From Streptomyces sp. DSM 15324 (GTDB lineage Bacteria > Actinomycetota > Actinomycetes > Streptomycetales > Streptomycetaceae), in assembly GCF_001514285.1 (NCBI RefSeq), contig NZ_KQ949025.1, positions 732,559-796,558 of the forward strand: a stretch of DNA of 64,000 nucleotides. Direction: 5' to 3'. This document shows positions 10,654-20,484 of the stretch, in pieces (position 1 is the first letter of the stretch; each line of letters begins with the position of its first letter). The position numbers and the translations under genes are program-made. The notes beneath the pieces were generated by a model that saw nothing but the letters and a program-made list of their open reading frames with translations, ran no database searches and had not been told where the DNA came from.

Positions 10654-10728
10654 GGACGGGGGTCTTCGGCGTTACCGTCGTGAACGCGTGCGGGAAGGCG
10701 CGCGAGGACGCGAGAAGGAGGGGCGCCC

Positions 10729-11679
10729 GTGGCCGGGTCGTCGAAGGGTGAGGGCCGGATAGGTCTGCTGAACGGCTTCGCGGCGTACGGGATGTGGGGG
10801 CTGGTCCCCCTCTTCTGGCCCCTGCTGAAGCCCGCCGGGGCGGCGGAGATCCTCGCCCACCGCATGGTGTGGTCCCTCGTGTTCGTCGCCGCGGCCCTGC
10901 TGGTGGTACGGCGCTGGGCGTGGGCCGGGGAGCTGCTGCGGCAGCCGCGGCGGCTCGCTCTGGTGGTGATCGCGGCGGCCGTCATCACCGTGAACTGGGG
11001 GGTCTACATCTGGGCCGTGAACTCCGGGCACGTGGTGGAGGCGTCCCTCGGCTACTTCATCAACCCGGTGGTCACCATCGCCATGGGCGTGCTGATCCTC
11101 AAGGAGCGGCTGCGGCCCGTGCAGTGGGCGGCGGTGGGGATCGGTCTGGCGGCGGTGCTCGTGCTGACCGTGGGATACGGCCGTCCGCCGTGGATCTCCC
11201 TGTGCCTGGCGTTCTCCTTCGCCACGTACAGCCTCGTGAAGAAGAAGGTCAACCTCGGCGGGGTGGAGTCGCTGGCAGCGGAGACCGCGATCCAGTTCCT
11301 GCCCGCACTGGGCTACCTGCTGTGGCTGTCGGCGCACGGCGGTGCCACCTTCACCTCCGAGGGCGCCGGTCACGCGGCCCTGCTGGCCTCGACCGGTGTG
11401 GTGACCGCGCTGCCGCTGGTGTGCTTCGGGGCCGCCGCCATCCGGGTGCCGCTGTCCACGCTCGGACTGCTGCAGTACCTGGCGCCGGTGTTCCAGTTCC
11501 TGCTCGGGGTCGTCTACTTCGGCGAGGAGATGCCGGCCGAGCGCTGGGCCGGGTTCGGGCTGGTGTGGCTGGCGCTGGCGCTGCTGACCGCCGACGCCTG
11601 GCGCGCGGCGCGCAGGCCCAGGGTGGCGGTCGAGGTGCCGCCGGTCGCCCAGGTGCCGTCCGCCGCGATCGACGCGTGA
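10729..11679 (+). CDS. rarD: RarD-type EamA/DMT transporter
   Basis: 316 residues with about ten predicted membrane segments arranged as two EamA repeats, the pattern of RarD-type permeases. Recognisable family stretches are GLLNGFAAYGMWGLVPLFWP near the N-terminus, NWGVYIWAVNSGHVVEASLGY, and LGLLQYLAPVFQFLLGV. The GTG start at 10729 is preceded by AAGGAGGGG. The substrate is unknown; chloramphenicol resistance was once ascribed to the family, but a metabolite exporter is equally possible. The palindrome at 10624-10653 may control it. The C-terminal tail is hydrophilic and Pro/Ala/Arg-rich. Confidence 0.88.
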   Translation: MAGSSKGEGRIGLLNGFAAYGMWGLVPLFWPLLKPAGAAEILAHRMVWSLVFVAAALLVVRRWAWAGELLRQPRRLALVVIAAAVITVNWGVYIWAVNSGHVVEASLGYFINPVVTIAMGVLILKERLRPVQWAAVGIGLAAVLVLTVGYGRPPWISLCLAFSFATYSLVKKKVNLGGVESLAAETAIQFLPALGYLLWLSAHGGATFTSEGAGHAALLASTGVVTALPLVCFGAAAIRVPLSTLGLLQYLAPVFQFLLGVVYFGEEMPAERWAGFGLVWLALALLTADAWRAARRPRVAVEVPPVAQVPSAAIDA

Positions 11680-11709
11680 ACGGGCCCGCGGGCTGGTTGA
11701 GTGGTTCGC

Positions 11710-12183
11710 ATGACCCATGTCACTGAGACACCCGCACCCGTCCACTGGAAGCTCGTGGTCGACGCCGCCGATCCGCACGCCCAGGCCGACTTCTGGGCCG
11801 GGGCGCTGCACTACGCGGTGGAGGACAACAGCGCGCTGATCGAACGGCTGCTGGCCGCCGGTGCGCTGCCCGGGGCGGCGACCGTGGAGTTCCACGGCCG
11901 TCCCGCGTTCCGGGACCTGATCGCCGTACGGCATCCGGAGGACCCCTTCGACGCGGACAGCGGGACCGGGCTGGGGCGGCGGCTGCTGTTCCAGCGGGTG
12001 CCGGAGGCGAAGACGGTGAAGAACCGGCTGCACCTCGACCTGCACCCCGGCGCGGAGCGCCGGGCCGACGAGGTGGAGCGGCTGCGGGGGCTCGGGGCGA
12101 GCGTGCTGCGGGAGGTGAAGGAGCCGTCCGGGGCGTGGGTGGTGATGGCGGACCCCGAGGGCAACGAATTCTGCGTGCACTAG
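11710..12183 (+). CDS. VOC-family (glyoxalase-like) protein
   Basis: 157 residues with a single vicinal-oxygen-chelate fold: strand/helix start HWKLVVDAADPHAQADFWAGAL and end VVMADPEGNEFCVH, the usual closing motif. HLDLHPG in the second half is the common metal-side motif in this glyoxalase-like subgroup. The start could be the GTG at 11701 or the ATG at 11710. Neither has a strong ribosome-binding site; the ATG is used because the fold starts soon after. It follows rarD by 30 bases and may share its transcript. The reaction is unknown. Confidence 0.82.
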   Translation: MTHVTETPAPVHWKLVVDAADPHAQADFWAGALHYAVEDNSALIERLLAAGALPGAATVEFHGRPAFRDLIAVRHPEDPFDADSGTGLGRRLLFQRVPEAKTVKNRLHLDLHPGAERRADEVERLRGLGASVLREVKEPSGAWVVMADPEGNEFCVH

Positions 12184-12226
12184 GCAGCCCGGGGCGCCGA
12201 ATTCCGCTGGGGCGTCCGGAATGTGA

Positions 12227-13279
<1,053 letters not shown>

Positions 13280-13304
13280 TCCGCCCGGCCCACCGGGGCG
13301 GCGT

Positions 13305-14900
13305 TCAGGCCCTGCGGGCGCGTTCCGCCAGTCGGAGCATCCGGGCGCGGGCCGACTCCAGTTGCTCGACGTCGTCGGCGGCCGGACCGTCCTCGGTGGT
13401 CAGCTCCGTCCACAGGCCGAGGAGTTCGGTGCCGAGGTTCAGGCCCTGCAAGGGGTCGCGCACGGCACGCCAGGCCGCCGCCGCGCTCTGGACGTTGCCG
13501 TACGCGGCCTCGCCGTCCCGGGCCCGGCGGCGGATCCGGGCCAGGTCCAGGGAGACGTGGAAGGCACGCAGCGGGTCGCCCGCCAGATAGGCGATGTACG
13601 CGCTGAGTTCCCGGAGCCGGAGCACCTCGGGGTGTTCCGGCCCCAGCGTTCCCGAGGCCTCCAGCACGGTCCGCTCGGCGAGTACGGCGGCCACGTCGAT
13701 ACGGCCGGCCCGCACCGCCTCGTTGATCTGCGCCATCGGCTCCCCGAGCAGCGCGGGGGCACCGTCGGTCCCGGGGAGGGTGCGGGGGTCGTCACCGAGG
13801 ACCGCCTCCGCGACGGCGTCGAAGCCACGCGCGGGGGTCGGCTTGGGATCGGGGTCGAGTGCGGCGGCCGACTCGGGGTCGGGGGTGAGGACGAGGAGGG
13901 GCTTCGGCTCCGGCTCGGCGGAGGTCGCGGAGGCGGCTTCCGGGAAGCGGTGCGGGGCGTGCTCCGCGGCGTGCTCCCCGGCACGGTCCTCGGAGCGGTC
14001 CTCGTAGCGGTTCTCGTACCGGTCCCGGTCCGGGGCGGCGGGCACCCCGGCCTCCGGGAAAGGGGACGGCGCGTGCTCCGGCGAGGCGGGCACCGTGCCG
14101 TCCGGACGGAGGTCCATGGCCGGGGGCGGACCGAAGACTCCCGTCGGAGCCACGACCGTGCCGGGGGCCTGCGCCGGGGGCGCCGGGGGCTCCGGGGGAA
14201 GCGGAGGGAAACCGTCCTGCGGCTCGTCCGGTGCCGCCTGCACCTGCCGCAGCACGTGCGTGGGCTTGTCCCCCGGGGTCTCCCCGGGGGCGGGCGCCGG
14301 GGCTTCGGGGACCGTGTGCGCCGGAACCGGGGCGACCGGGGCGGGAGCCGCCGACACCGGGGCGGCCGGGGCCGGAGCCGCCGGGCCGTTCACGACCGGA
14401 AGGGCCACCGTGGGCGCGGCCGGCGGGACCGAGGCCGCCGGGGTCGGAACCGCCGGAACCGCCGACACCGGAGCCGCCGGGCCGTTCACGACCGGAAGGG
14501 CCACCGTGGGCGCGGCCGGGGGGACCGAGGCCGCCGGGGGCGGAACCGCCGGGGCCGCCGGGTCCATCGGGGGCATCTGGGGCGCGGACGCCGCCGGTGT
14601 CCGCAGTGGCTCGGCCGTGAAGTGGCTGGAGCCGTCCGTCTCGATCCGCAGGGGGACGACGTAACCGATGCGCTCGTCGTGGACCGTGGCGAGGACGGGG
14701 TGCCCGGTGGCGAGGGCGATGCGGTGGAGCCGGCCCAGGACGGCGTGCTGGATCTCCTCGCCGTCGGCCGCCGCGACCGGCACGCCCCCTATCGTCGCCG
14801 GGCCGCCCGCGCGGACGTGGACGTCGAGCGGCGCGGCCACGGCGGCGGATGATCCGGCGCGGTTCTGTTCCCGCTTCTTCTCACGACTGAGTCGAGACAT
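13305..14900 (-). CDS. Pro/Ala-rich protein with C-terminal TPR-like helical region
   Basis: 531 residues, function not recognised. The N-terminus (MSRLSREKKREQNRAGSS) is basic. Residues 25-95 look like a small folded domain, with IGGVPVAAADGEEIQHAVLGRLHRIA in two parts. Residues about 100-330 are low-complexity Pro/Ala/Val with a 32-residue direct repeat (VPPAAPTVALPVVNGPAAP twice). The C-terminal 150 residues are helical and TPR-like (AQINEAVRAGRIDVAAVLAE, RAFHVSLDLARIRRR). The ATG at 14898-14900 has GAGGAACCG just before it. It is divergent from the DUF6668-type gene at 15079. A cytoplasmic protein with a flexible linker is likely; similar proteins occur in other Streptomyces. Confidence 0.75.
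   Translation of the reverse strand: MSRLSREKKREQNRAGSSAAVAAPLDVHVRAGGPATIGGVPVAAADGEEIQHAVLGRLHRIALATGHPVLATVHDERIGYVVPLRIETDGSSHFTAEPLRTPAASAPQMPPMDPAAPAVPPPAASVPPAAPTVALPVVNGPAAPVSAVPAVPTPAASVPPAAPTVALPVVNGPAAPAPAAPVSAAPAPVAPVPAHTVPEAPAPAPGETPGDKPTHVLRQVQAAPDEPQDGFPPLPPEPPAPPAQAPGTVVAPTGVFGPPPAMDLRPDGTVPASPEHAPSPFPEAGVPAAPDRDRYENRYEDRSEDRAGEHAAEHAPHRFPEAASATSAEPEPKPLLVLTPDPESAAALDPDPKPTPARGFDAVAEAVLGDDPRTLPGTDGAPALLGEPMAQINEAVRAGRIDVAAVLAERTVLEASGTLGPEHPEVLRLRELSAYIAYLAGDPLRAFHVSLDLARIRRRARDGEAAYGNVQSAAAAWRAVRDPLQGLNLGTELLGLWTELTTEDGPAADDVEQLESARARMLRLAERARRA
14375..14546. repeat. 96-bp direct repeat inside the Pro/Ala-rich gene
   Basis: Two adjoining copies begin at about 14375 and 14471 and share nearly all bases over the GAGCCGCCGGGCCGTTCACG-type block. 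The 96-base period (32 codons) keeps the frame and duplicates the peptide segment containing ALPVVNGPAAP. Confidence 0.8.
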
Positions 14901-15078
14901 CGGTTCCTCACTCGGCTGCGTCGTCACGCTCCGGGTCGTCCAGTGCGCGTACGCGTGCACGTACTGTTGAGTCTCTCTGTTCGCTCCCGGCCGGTGCGTC
15001 ACCACGACGTCACAGCCTCGTTCCAAGGACCCGCGCCGGGCTTGCCGGGGGCGCCCACCAGAAGGAGGGGGTACGGCC

Positions 15079-15603
15079 ATGGGGACGACCGGGACGACTC
15101 AGGCACCGGCGGGGCGGCCGGGGCCGGAGATCTGGCTGCGCGGTCCGGTTGCCGTACCGGAGCCGCCACCGGGACCGTACCGCTCGGCTGCCGCTCCGCG
15201 CCGCTTCTCGTGGCTGGCCACGCACGGCGGGGCGGGCGCCTCCACGCTCGCGGCGGTCTACGGCGGCCACGACTGCGGACGGGACTGGCCCGCCCCCGGT
15301 GATCCTCCGTCCGTCCTGCTCGTGGCGCGGACGCACGCGACCGGGCTGGAGTCGGCCCTGCGTGCCCTGGAGGTCTTCCGGCGCGGCGAGGCCCCGCAAG
15401 GGCTCGACCTGGACGCGGTGGTGCTGGTCGCGGACGCGCCGGGGCGGCTGCCGCGGCCGCTGGCGCAGCGGATCCGGCTCCTCGAGTCGGCCGTCGACGT
15501 GCACCGGGTGCCGTGGGTGACCGAGTGGCGCCTCGGTGACCTGGGGGGCGGGTTGCCCCGGGAGAAGGAGGCGCTGGCCCGGCTCACGGGAGCCAGGCGC
15601 TGA
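15079..15603 (+). CDS. DUF6668-type protein with P-loop-like motif
   Basis: 174 residues. [20 protein letters not shown] near residue 45 resembles the start of a MinD/ParA-like P-loop, but the Walker Lys is replaced (GGAGAST), so nucleotide binding is doubtful. Later blocks [38 protein letters not shown] and [14 protein letters not shown] match the Streptomyces family I know as DUF6668, for which no function is established. AAGGAGGGGG lies before the ATG. The downstream amidase frame opens at the stop of this gene, suggesting one transcript. Confidence 0.75.
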   Translation: MGTTGTTQAPAGRPGPEIWLRGPVAVPEPPPGPYRSAAAPRRFSWLATHGGAGASTLAAVYGGHDCGRDWPAPGDPPSVLLVARTHATGLESALRALEVFRRGEAPQGLDLDAVVLVADAPGRLPRPLAQRIRLLESAVDVHRVPWVTEWRLGDLGGGLPREKEALARLTGARR

Positions 15604-15674
15604 ACGGGGGAACCGGGCGCGCGCCGTCGGCGGTCGGGATCGCCTCGGCCGTACGGGACGGGCGGCTGCGGGCC

Positions 15675-17093
15675 GTGGACGCGGTCGCCGAGGCACTGGC
15701 GCGGATCGCCCGGCTGGACCCCTCGCTGAGTTCCTTCGCGGAGGTGTGGGAGGGGGCGGCCGTCGAACGGGCGCGCGCGGTGGACGCGCGGGTGGCGGCG
15801 GGTGAACTGCTGCCGCTGGCCGGGGTGCCGATCGGGGTCAAGGGGCGACACGGGCTGCGGGCGGCGGGGCCGTTGCTCGCCGCGGGCTGTGTGCCGGTGG
15901 GGGCGACGGCGGTGCCCGGTCCCGGTACGCCGTGGCAGACCTGGGGGGTCGGCGCGTACGGCCGTACCGTCAACCCGTGGCGGGCGGACCGTACCCCGGG
16001 CGGGTCCTCGGCCGGGTCGGCTGCGGCGGTGGCGGCCGGTCTGGTGCCGCTGGCGACGGGCAGCGACGGGGCGGGCTCGGTGCGGATCCCGGCGGCCTGG
16101 TGCGGGGTGATCGGCCTGAAGGCGACGAACGGCCGGCTGCCGTCCCCGGACCGCACGGGCCTCGCGGCCCCGGGCGTACTGGTGCGGTACGCGGCGGACG
16201 CGGCGGCGTACTGGCGGGCGATGACGGGGGCGGCGGCCGAGGGGACGACGTCCTCGCCGGTCAGCACCGCGCCGCCCGGGGGCACCGGCGGGCGGCCACC
16301 GGTCACCGCCGTCTTCTCGCCCGGGCTCGGGTTCGCCTCCGCCTGTCCCGACCCCGAGCCGCTGGCCCTCGCCCGGGCCGCCGTCGGGCGTCTCGCCGCC
16401 GCCGGCGTCGTACGACTGCTGCCGGGCGAGGCGGCCGTACGGCTGGAGGACCCCGCGCCGGCCTGGCTCGCGCTGCGCGGATCGGGGGCCGTCGGCCTGG
16501 AGGAGGCCGGGCGGATCCGGGAGGTGAACGACCGGCGGCTTACAGCACTCTTCTCCCGGGCCGACCTGCTGCTGACGCCGACCACGCCGAACGCGGCGCA
16601 TGGTCACGACGGGCCCGGTGAGCGGTTCTCCACCGCGCTGACCTGGGCGTTCAACCTGAGCGGGCATCCGGCGGCGAGCATTCCGGCGGGGTTCGGGGCC
16701 GACGGCTGTCCGTTGGGGGTGCAGCTCGTCGCCACCCGAGGACGCGAGGAGACGCTGCTGGCGGTGCTCGGGGCGGCGGAGAGCGCCGGGGCCCTATGCC
16801 GTGACGTCCTTCGTGGTGAACCGCGCCCAGGCCGCCGAGCCGAACACCGCCGCGTACAGGCCCTGGAGGCCGAGGTTCTTCACCAGGTCGTCCCAGTAGA
16901 CGGGGTCGCGGACCAGGTCGGCGAAGGACAGCCAGTAGTGGGAGAAGAGATACGGCTGGATCGCGTGGAGCTGGGGGATCTGGTCGAGGATCTGGACCGT
17001 GATCAGCAGGCCGACGGTGGTCGCCATGGCGGCGATCCCGCTGCCGGTCAGCGTGGAGACGAACAGACCGAGCGCGGCCAGGCCGGTCAGTGA
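15675..17093 (+). CDS. amidase-family protein with antisense 3' read-through
   Basis: Amidase signature domain with the Ser-cisSer-Lys triad: Lys56 in GVPIGVKG, Ser111/112 in [16 protein letters not shown] and Ser135 in [12 protein letters not shown]. It should hydrolyse an amide; the substrate is unknown. Two oddities stand out. First, homologous sequence ([16 protein letters not shown]) continues upstream of the GTG at 15675 to about 15603, but the only upstream initiator is a CTG at 15600 overlapping the previous stop, so the true start may be non-standard. Second, family similarity ends near 16800, yet the frame runs about 100 more residues, antisense to the ABC permease, to a stop at 17093. 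The stop that normally closes the gene seems lost. Activity is plausible; the tail is probably unstructured. Confidence 0.75.
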   Translation: MDAVAEALARIARLDPSLSSFAEVWEGAAVERARAVDARVAAGELLPLAGVPIGVKGRHGLRAAGPLLAAGCVPVGATAVPGPGTPWQTWGVGAYGRTVNPWRADRTPGGSSAGSAAAVAAGLVPLATGSDGAGSVRIPAAWCGVIGLKATNGRLPSPDRTGLAAPGVLVRYAADAAAYWRAMTGAAAEGTTSSPVSTAPPGGTGGRPPVTAVFSPGLGFASACPDPEPLALARAAVGRLAAAGVVRLLPGEAAVRLEDPAPAWLALRGSGAVGLEEAGRIREVNDRRLTALFSRADLLLTPTTPNAAHGHDGPGERFSTALTWAFNLSGHPAASIPAGFGADGCPLGVQLVATRGREETLLAVLGAAESAGALCRDVLRGEPRPGRRAEHRRVQALEAEVLHQVVPVDGVADQVGEGQPVVGEEIRLDRVELGDLVEDLDRDQQADGGRHGGDPAAGQRGDEQTERGQAGQ

Positions 17094-17837
17094 GGCGGCC
17101 ACGACCAGGGCGATCAGCAGGGCCCGGCCCAGCCCGTCGGCGAAGCCGATCGTCGTACCGGAGATGGTGGTGACGTCTCCCAGGGGGAACAGCAGCGCGC
17201 CGACCGTCAGCGCCGAGAGCGCGACCACGAGGGTGGCCACCAGACAGAAGGCCAGCACGGTCGCGTACTTGGTGAGCAGCAGACGAGTGCGGCCGGCCGG
17301 GGCGACGAGGAGGTAGCGCAGGGTCCCCGCGTTCGACTCGCCGGCGATCGCGTCGCCCGCGATGACGCCGATGGCCATCGGCAGGAAGAACGGCAGGGTC
17401 GCGGCCAGCGCGGTGAAGACCAGGAACAGACCGTTGTTGGTGACCTGGGCGATGAACGCCGGGCCGCCGTCCCCGCCGGGTCCCCCCGGACCGCCGGAGG
17501 AACCGTCACCGGTCTCGATCTTCACCGCGATCCCGATCAGCACCGGTACGGCCGCCAGGACGCCGAGCAGTGCGAGGGTGCGCCAGCGGCGGAAGGTGAT
17601 CAGCAGCTCGCTGCGGAGCAGACCGAGCGACCACCAGGGGCTGGGACGGCGGACGGGAGCGTCCGGCACGCCCTCGCTCTTGCTCGCCTCGCTCGCGTTG
17701 CTCTCCCTACTCGCCTTACTCCCCTTGCTCGCCTTACTCCCCCTGCTCGCCTTGTCCTCCGGTCGTGCCTCCTCCGGTCGCGCCTGGGTCGGTCGCGCCT
17801 CTTCCGGCCCCGCCTGTGTCGGCTCAGCCCGCGACAT
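16794..17837 (-). CDS. ABC transporter permease (ABC-2 type)
   Basis: 347 residues with six hydrophobic segments after a hydrophilic N-terminus. Residues 1-60 are repetitive: a Glu/Pro/Ala/Arg part ([20 protein letters not shown]) and a Lys/Ala/Ser/Gly part built on KASKGS. The membrane part has [20 protein letters not shown] and [19 protein letters not shown], the usual ABC-2 cytoplasmic features. The ATG at 17835-17837 overlaps the ATPase stop by 14 bases and has GGAGGG upstream, so the pair is co-translated. Its 3' end lies antisense to the amidase tail. Substrate unknown. The unit LolA-like protein/ATPase/permease is consistent with export or membrane-lipid handling, which is inference. 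Confidence 0.88.
   Translation of the reverse strand: MSRAEPTQAGPEEARPTQARPEEARPEDKASRGSKASKGSKASRESNASEASKSEGVPDAPVRRPSPWWSLGLLRSELLITFRRWRTLALLGVLAAVPVLIGIAVKIETGDGSSGGPGGPGGDGGPAFIAQVTNNGLFLVFTALAATLPFFLPMAIGVIAGDAIAGESNAGTLRYLLVAPAGRTRLLLTKYATVLAFCLVATLVVALSALTVGALLFPLGDVTTISGTTIGFADGLGRALLIALVVAASLTGLAALGLFVSTLTGSGIAAMATTVGLLITVQILDQIPQLHAIQPYLFSHYWLSFADLVRDPVYWDDLVKNLGLQGLYAAVFGSAAWARFTTKDVTA
17680..17757. repeat. 18-bp repeats encoding KASKGS units
   Basis: CTCGCCTTACTCCCC-type units recur at 18-base spacing within the permease N-terminal coding region and are decayed towards 17680. They use Leu/Ser/Lys codons ending in A or T more than their neighbours do. This is in-frame slippage of a basic linker. 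Confidence 0.65.
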
Positions 17838-18762
17838 CGAAGCCCTCCCCCGTGAGTGCCACGAACGCGTCCTCCAGGGAGGCGCGTTCGACGGTGAAGC
17901 CCCGGACCCGGACACCGGCCGTCACCAGCGCGGCGTTGACCTCGGCGAGGTCGCGGTCCGGGGGCTCGGCGGCGACCCGGTCCTCCTCGGCGGTCACGTC
18001 GGCGGCGCCCTGCTCCTTCAGCACCCGCGCCGCCTCGGCGGTGTCGGGCGTGATCACCACCAGCCGGCCGCGCGCCCCCGCCGCCAGTTCCATCACCGGG
18101 CCCTGGGTGATCAGCCGGCCCTGTGCCATCACCGCCACATGGGTGCACACCTGCTCGATCTCGTCGAGCAGGTGGGAGGAGAGGAAGACGGTCGTGCCGT
18201 CCGAGGCCAGCTCCCGCACCAGGGAACGGATCTCCCGCATGCCCTGCGGGTCGAGGCCGTTGGTCGGCTCGTCGAGGACGAGGAGGCGGCGCGGCTGGAG
18301 CAGGGCGGCGGCCAGGCCCAGCCGCTGTTTCATGCCGAGCGAGTACGCCTTGGCCTTCTTCCCGGCCGCCGCCGTCAGCCCGACCCGCTCCAGCGCCGCG
18401 GCGACGCGGGTCCGCCGGGTGCGGGGGTCGGCGGTCGGGTCGGCGGCGTCGTAGCGCAGGAGGTTGTCGCGGCCGGAGAGGAAGCCGTACAGCGCGGGGC
18501 CCTCGATCAGCGCGCCGACCTGGGGCAGTACGGTGCGCGCGGCCCGGGGCACGGGGTGTCCCAGGACGCGCGCCGCACCGGACGTGGGCTCGATCAGGCC
18601 CATCAGCATGCGGATCGTGGTGGTCTTGCCGGAGCCGTTGGGACCGAGGAAGCCGAAGACGCTGCCCGCCGGGACCGTGAGGTCGAGGCGGTCCACGGCG
18701 AGCTGGCCGCCGTGATAGCGCTTGGTGAGGGCGTGGGTGTGGATGACGGGTTCGTCACCCAT
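17824..18762 (-). CDS. ABC transporter ATP-binding protein
   Basis: 312 residues. Complete nucleotide-binding domain: Walker A GPNGSGKTT (40-48), signature YSLGMKQRLGLA, Walker B RRLLVLDEPTNGLDP and the switch His in FLSSHLLDEI. The C-terminal extension of about 80 residues (VVITPDTAEAARVLKEQG) is the usual one in the CcmA/DrrA-like group that drives ABC-2 permeases. The ATG at 18762 has GGGGGAG upstream. Order on the minus strand is LolA-like gene, ATPase, permease with a 65-base gap and a 14-base overlap, one probable operon. All catalytic residues are present. Confidence 0.95.
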   Translation of the reverse strand: MGDEPVIHTHALTKRYHGGQLAVDRLDLTVPAGSVFGFLGPNGSGKTTTIRMLMGLIEPTSGAARVLGHPVPRAARTVLPQVGALIEGPALYGFLSGRDNLLRYDAADPTADPRTRRTRVAAALERVGLTAAAGKKAKAYSLGMKQRLGLAAALLQPRRLLVLDEPTNGLDPQGMREIRSLVRELASDGTTVFLSSHLLDEIEQVCTHVAVMAQGRLITQGPVMELAAGARGRLVVITPDTAEAARVLKEQGAADVTAEEDRVAAEPPDRDLAEVNAALVTAGVRVRGFTVERASLEDAFVALTGEGFDVAG

Positions 18763-18827
18763 GGGCTCCCCCTTCGTTCGCTTTCCCGGGCCTGCGGACT
18801 CCGACTCCTCGACCCCTTGGCCGCGCC

Positions 18828-20117
18828 TTACTTCGCGGAGTCCGCCGCCTTCACCAGGGCGTCCTTGGTGACGGCGCCGACGTAGATCTTGCCGTCGTCC
18901 GTGACCAGGGCGTTGATCAGCCGGGTGGAGAAGACGGTGCCGGTGCCGAACTTGCCTTCGGCCTTGTCGCCGAAGGAGCCGAGGAAGCCGCTGAGGGCGC
19001 CGCCCGCGTCGGAGCCGAGTGCGGAGTTCAGCTCGGAGTCGGAGGGGACGCCCTTGCCGCCGGTCTCGATGACGGCGACGGAGGTCCAGCCCTCGCCGAG
19101 GACGTCGAAGCCCTCGGGCCCCTCGCCGGTGCCGGAGAGGCCGTCCGCCCCGTCGATGCCTTGGAGGTCCTTGGGCAGGTCCCCGGCCAGGTCCTCGTGG
19201 GACGCGCCCGGCTTGCCCGAGTCCTTCGCCGCCTCGTCGGCCTCGGTCACCTTCGCGCCCTTGGGCGGGGTGAAGTCGAAGGTGGAGGCGGCGGGCTTGG
19301 CGAAGGCGACCTGGGTGAAGCCGGCGTCCACGACGGCGGCGCCGCCGCTCGCCGGGGTCAGGGTGAACTTCAGCGGCAGGCCGGTCTTCGCGTCCACCGC
19401 CACGCTGATCGCGCCGACCGTGGAGCCGGACTGCTTCGGCTTGATCAGCAGCTTGTAGGCGTCGCGGCCCGCGACGTGGACCGTGCCGTCGACGGTGACC
19501 GAGGTGGTGTCGTCGACCGCCTTGAGGGCGTCCGCGGTGAGGTCCTTCGGGGTGGCCGGCGGCTCCGCCTTCTCGGCGCCCTTGCCGCCGCTCTCGTCGG
19601 TGGTGGCGTGGTAGACCTCGTTGGTGGCGCTGTCGTAGCCCCAGACGTCCTTGCCGTTGTGGATGACGCTGTACTCGGCGGCGTCCTCGACCAGGGAGAG
19701 CTTCTGCCGGTCGGGGCCGTCGGAGGCGACCCGCAGGGTGTGGGTGCCGGAGGCGAGTTCGGTGAGCTTGGCCGAGGGGTCGGCCGACGATCCGTCATCG
19801 CCCTTGCCCGCGACGCCGGAGAGCAGACCGCTCTCCAGGCCGCCGAGGTCCGGCAGGCCCAGGTCGGTGGTGATCTTCACGGTGCCGGACAGCTGCTGGA
19901 CGTCCGAGGCCGCGATCTTGTCGAGGAGCTGCTGGGCGGTGATCTTCGGCAGGTCGGGGTCGCCGGAGTCGGCGAGCGCCGGGACCAGGCCGATCGTCGC
20001 CGCGGCGACGCCGATCACGGTGACCGGGACGACGTACCGCACGGCCTTGCGCCGCCCGACGCGCAGGTCGTCCGTCTCCCCGGCGGTCGTGCTGTCGTCG
20101 GATGCGTTCGGTGCCAT
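18828..20117 (-). CDS. membrane-anchored LolA-like lipoprotein-localisation/sigma-factor-regulator type protein
   Basis: 429 residues. A short cytoplasmic part (1-26) is followed by a membrane anchor (YVVPVTVIGVAAATIGLVPA) and an extracytoplasmic domain of the LolA/RseB-like beta type: ITAQQLLDKIAASDVQQLSGTVK, then repeated strand pairs, DVWGYDSATNEVYH and VAVDAKTGLPLKFTL. The C-terminal region holds KIYVGAVTKDALVKAADS. In this fold a hydrophobic groove binds acyl chains or peptides. Its placement directly before an ABC transporter suggests a substrate-handling or sensing role; not proven. The ATG has GGAGGTAAGG upstream, one of the best ribosome-binding sites in the window. Confidence 0.85.
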   Translation of the reverse strand: MAPNASDDSTTAGETDDLRVGRRKAVRYVVPVTVIGVAAATIGLVPALADSGDPDLPKITAQQLLDKIAASDVQQLSGTVKITTDLGLPDLGGLESGLLSGVAGKGDDGSSADPSAKLTELASGTHTLRVASDGPDRQKLSLVEDAAEYSVIHNGKDVWGYDSATNEVYHATTDESGGKGAEKAEPPATPKDLTADALKAVDDTTSVTVDGTVHVAGRDAYKLLIKPKQSGSTVGAISVAVDAKTGLPLKFTLTPASGGAAVVDAGFTQVAFAKPAASTFDFTPPKGAKVTEADEAAKDSGKPGASHEDLAGDLPKDLQGIDGADGLSGTGEGPEGFDVLGEGWTSVAVIETGGKGVPSDSELNSALGSDAGGALSGFLGSFGDKAEGKFGTGTVFSTRLINALVTDDGKIYVGAVTKDALVKAADSAK

Positions 20118-20401
20118 GTGTGCCTTACCTCCGTCGTCGGCGGCGGCTGGTCATCTCACGGAGAGCGTCCCCACCCCGTGCCGCCATTCTCACCCGAATC
20201 GGTGAGGAGTGGTGTTCTCCGTGATTCCCATCTGACCAAATCCCACGTGAGGAGGCGTCACCCCATGGACTCAACTCCGCGTACACCTGCGGTATGACAC
20301 GAGGGACACAGGGGGTACTCCGCCCCCTAGGGGTGGGGGACGACGAGCGGGCAGGGGTGGGAGGGGTGGCGGGCGGCGCCAACCCGGAGCGCCAACCCGG
20401 A
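20118..20401. other. intergenic region upstream of LolA-like operon
   Basis: This stretch must contain the promoter of the minus-strand LolA/ABC operon. It is relatively AT-rich around 20195-20240 (GGTGTTCTCCGTGATTCCCATC). I see no gene and no operator that I can name. It passes into the 14-bp repeats that surround the end of the polyprenyl synthase gene. Confidence 0.5.
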
Positions 20402-20484
20402 GCGTCAGCCGGAAGGCGTCAGCCGGAAGGCGTCAGCCGGAAGGCGTCAGCCGGAAGGCGTCAGCCGGAAGGCGTCAGCCGGCG
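20402..20484. repeat. 14-bp tandem repeats at the 3' end of the polyprenyl synthase gene
   Basis: Six units of GCGTCAGCCGGAAG start at 20402, 20416, 20430, 20444, 20458 and 20472. The last copy contains the stop codon of the minus-strand synthase gene (TCA at 20475). The repeats thus look like slippage copies of the gene's own end, each bringing another TGA in the original frame phase or a shifted one. Confidence 0.9.

Noticed and set aside
16797..17093. C-terminal 100 residues of the amidase as a new domain
   Set aside because: The sequence is the reverse strand of permease membrane helices, giving Asp/Glu/Gly/Gln-rich shadow sequence; more likely a lost stop.
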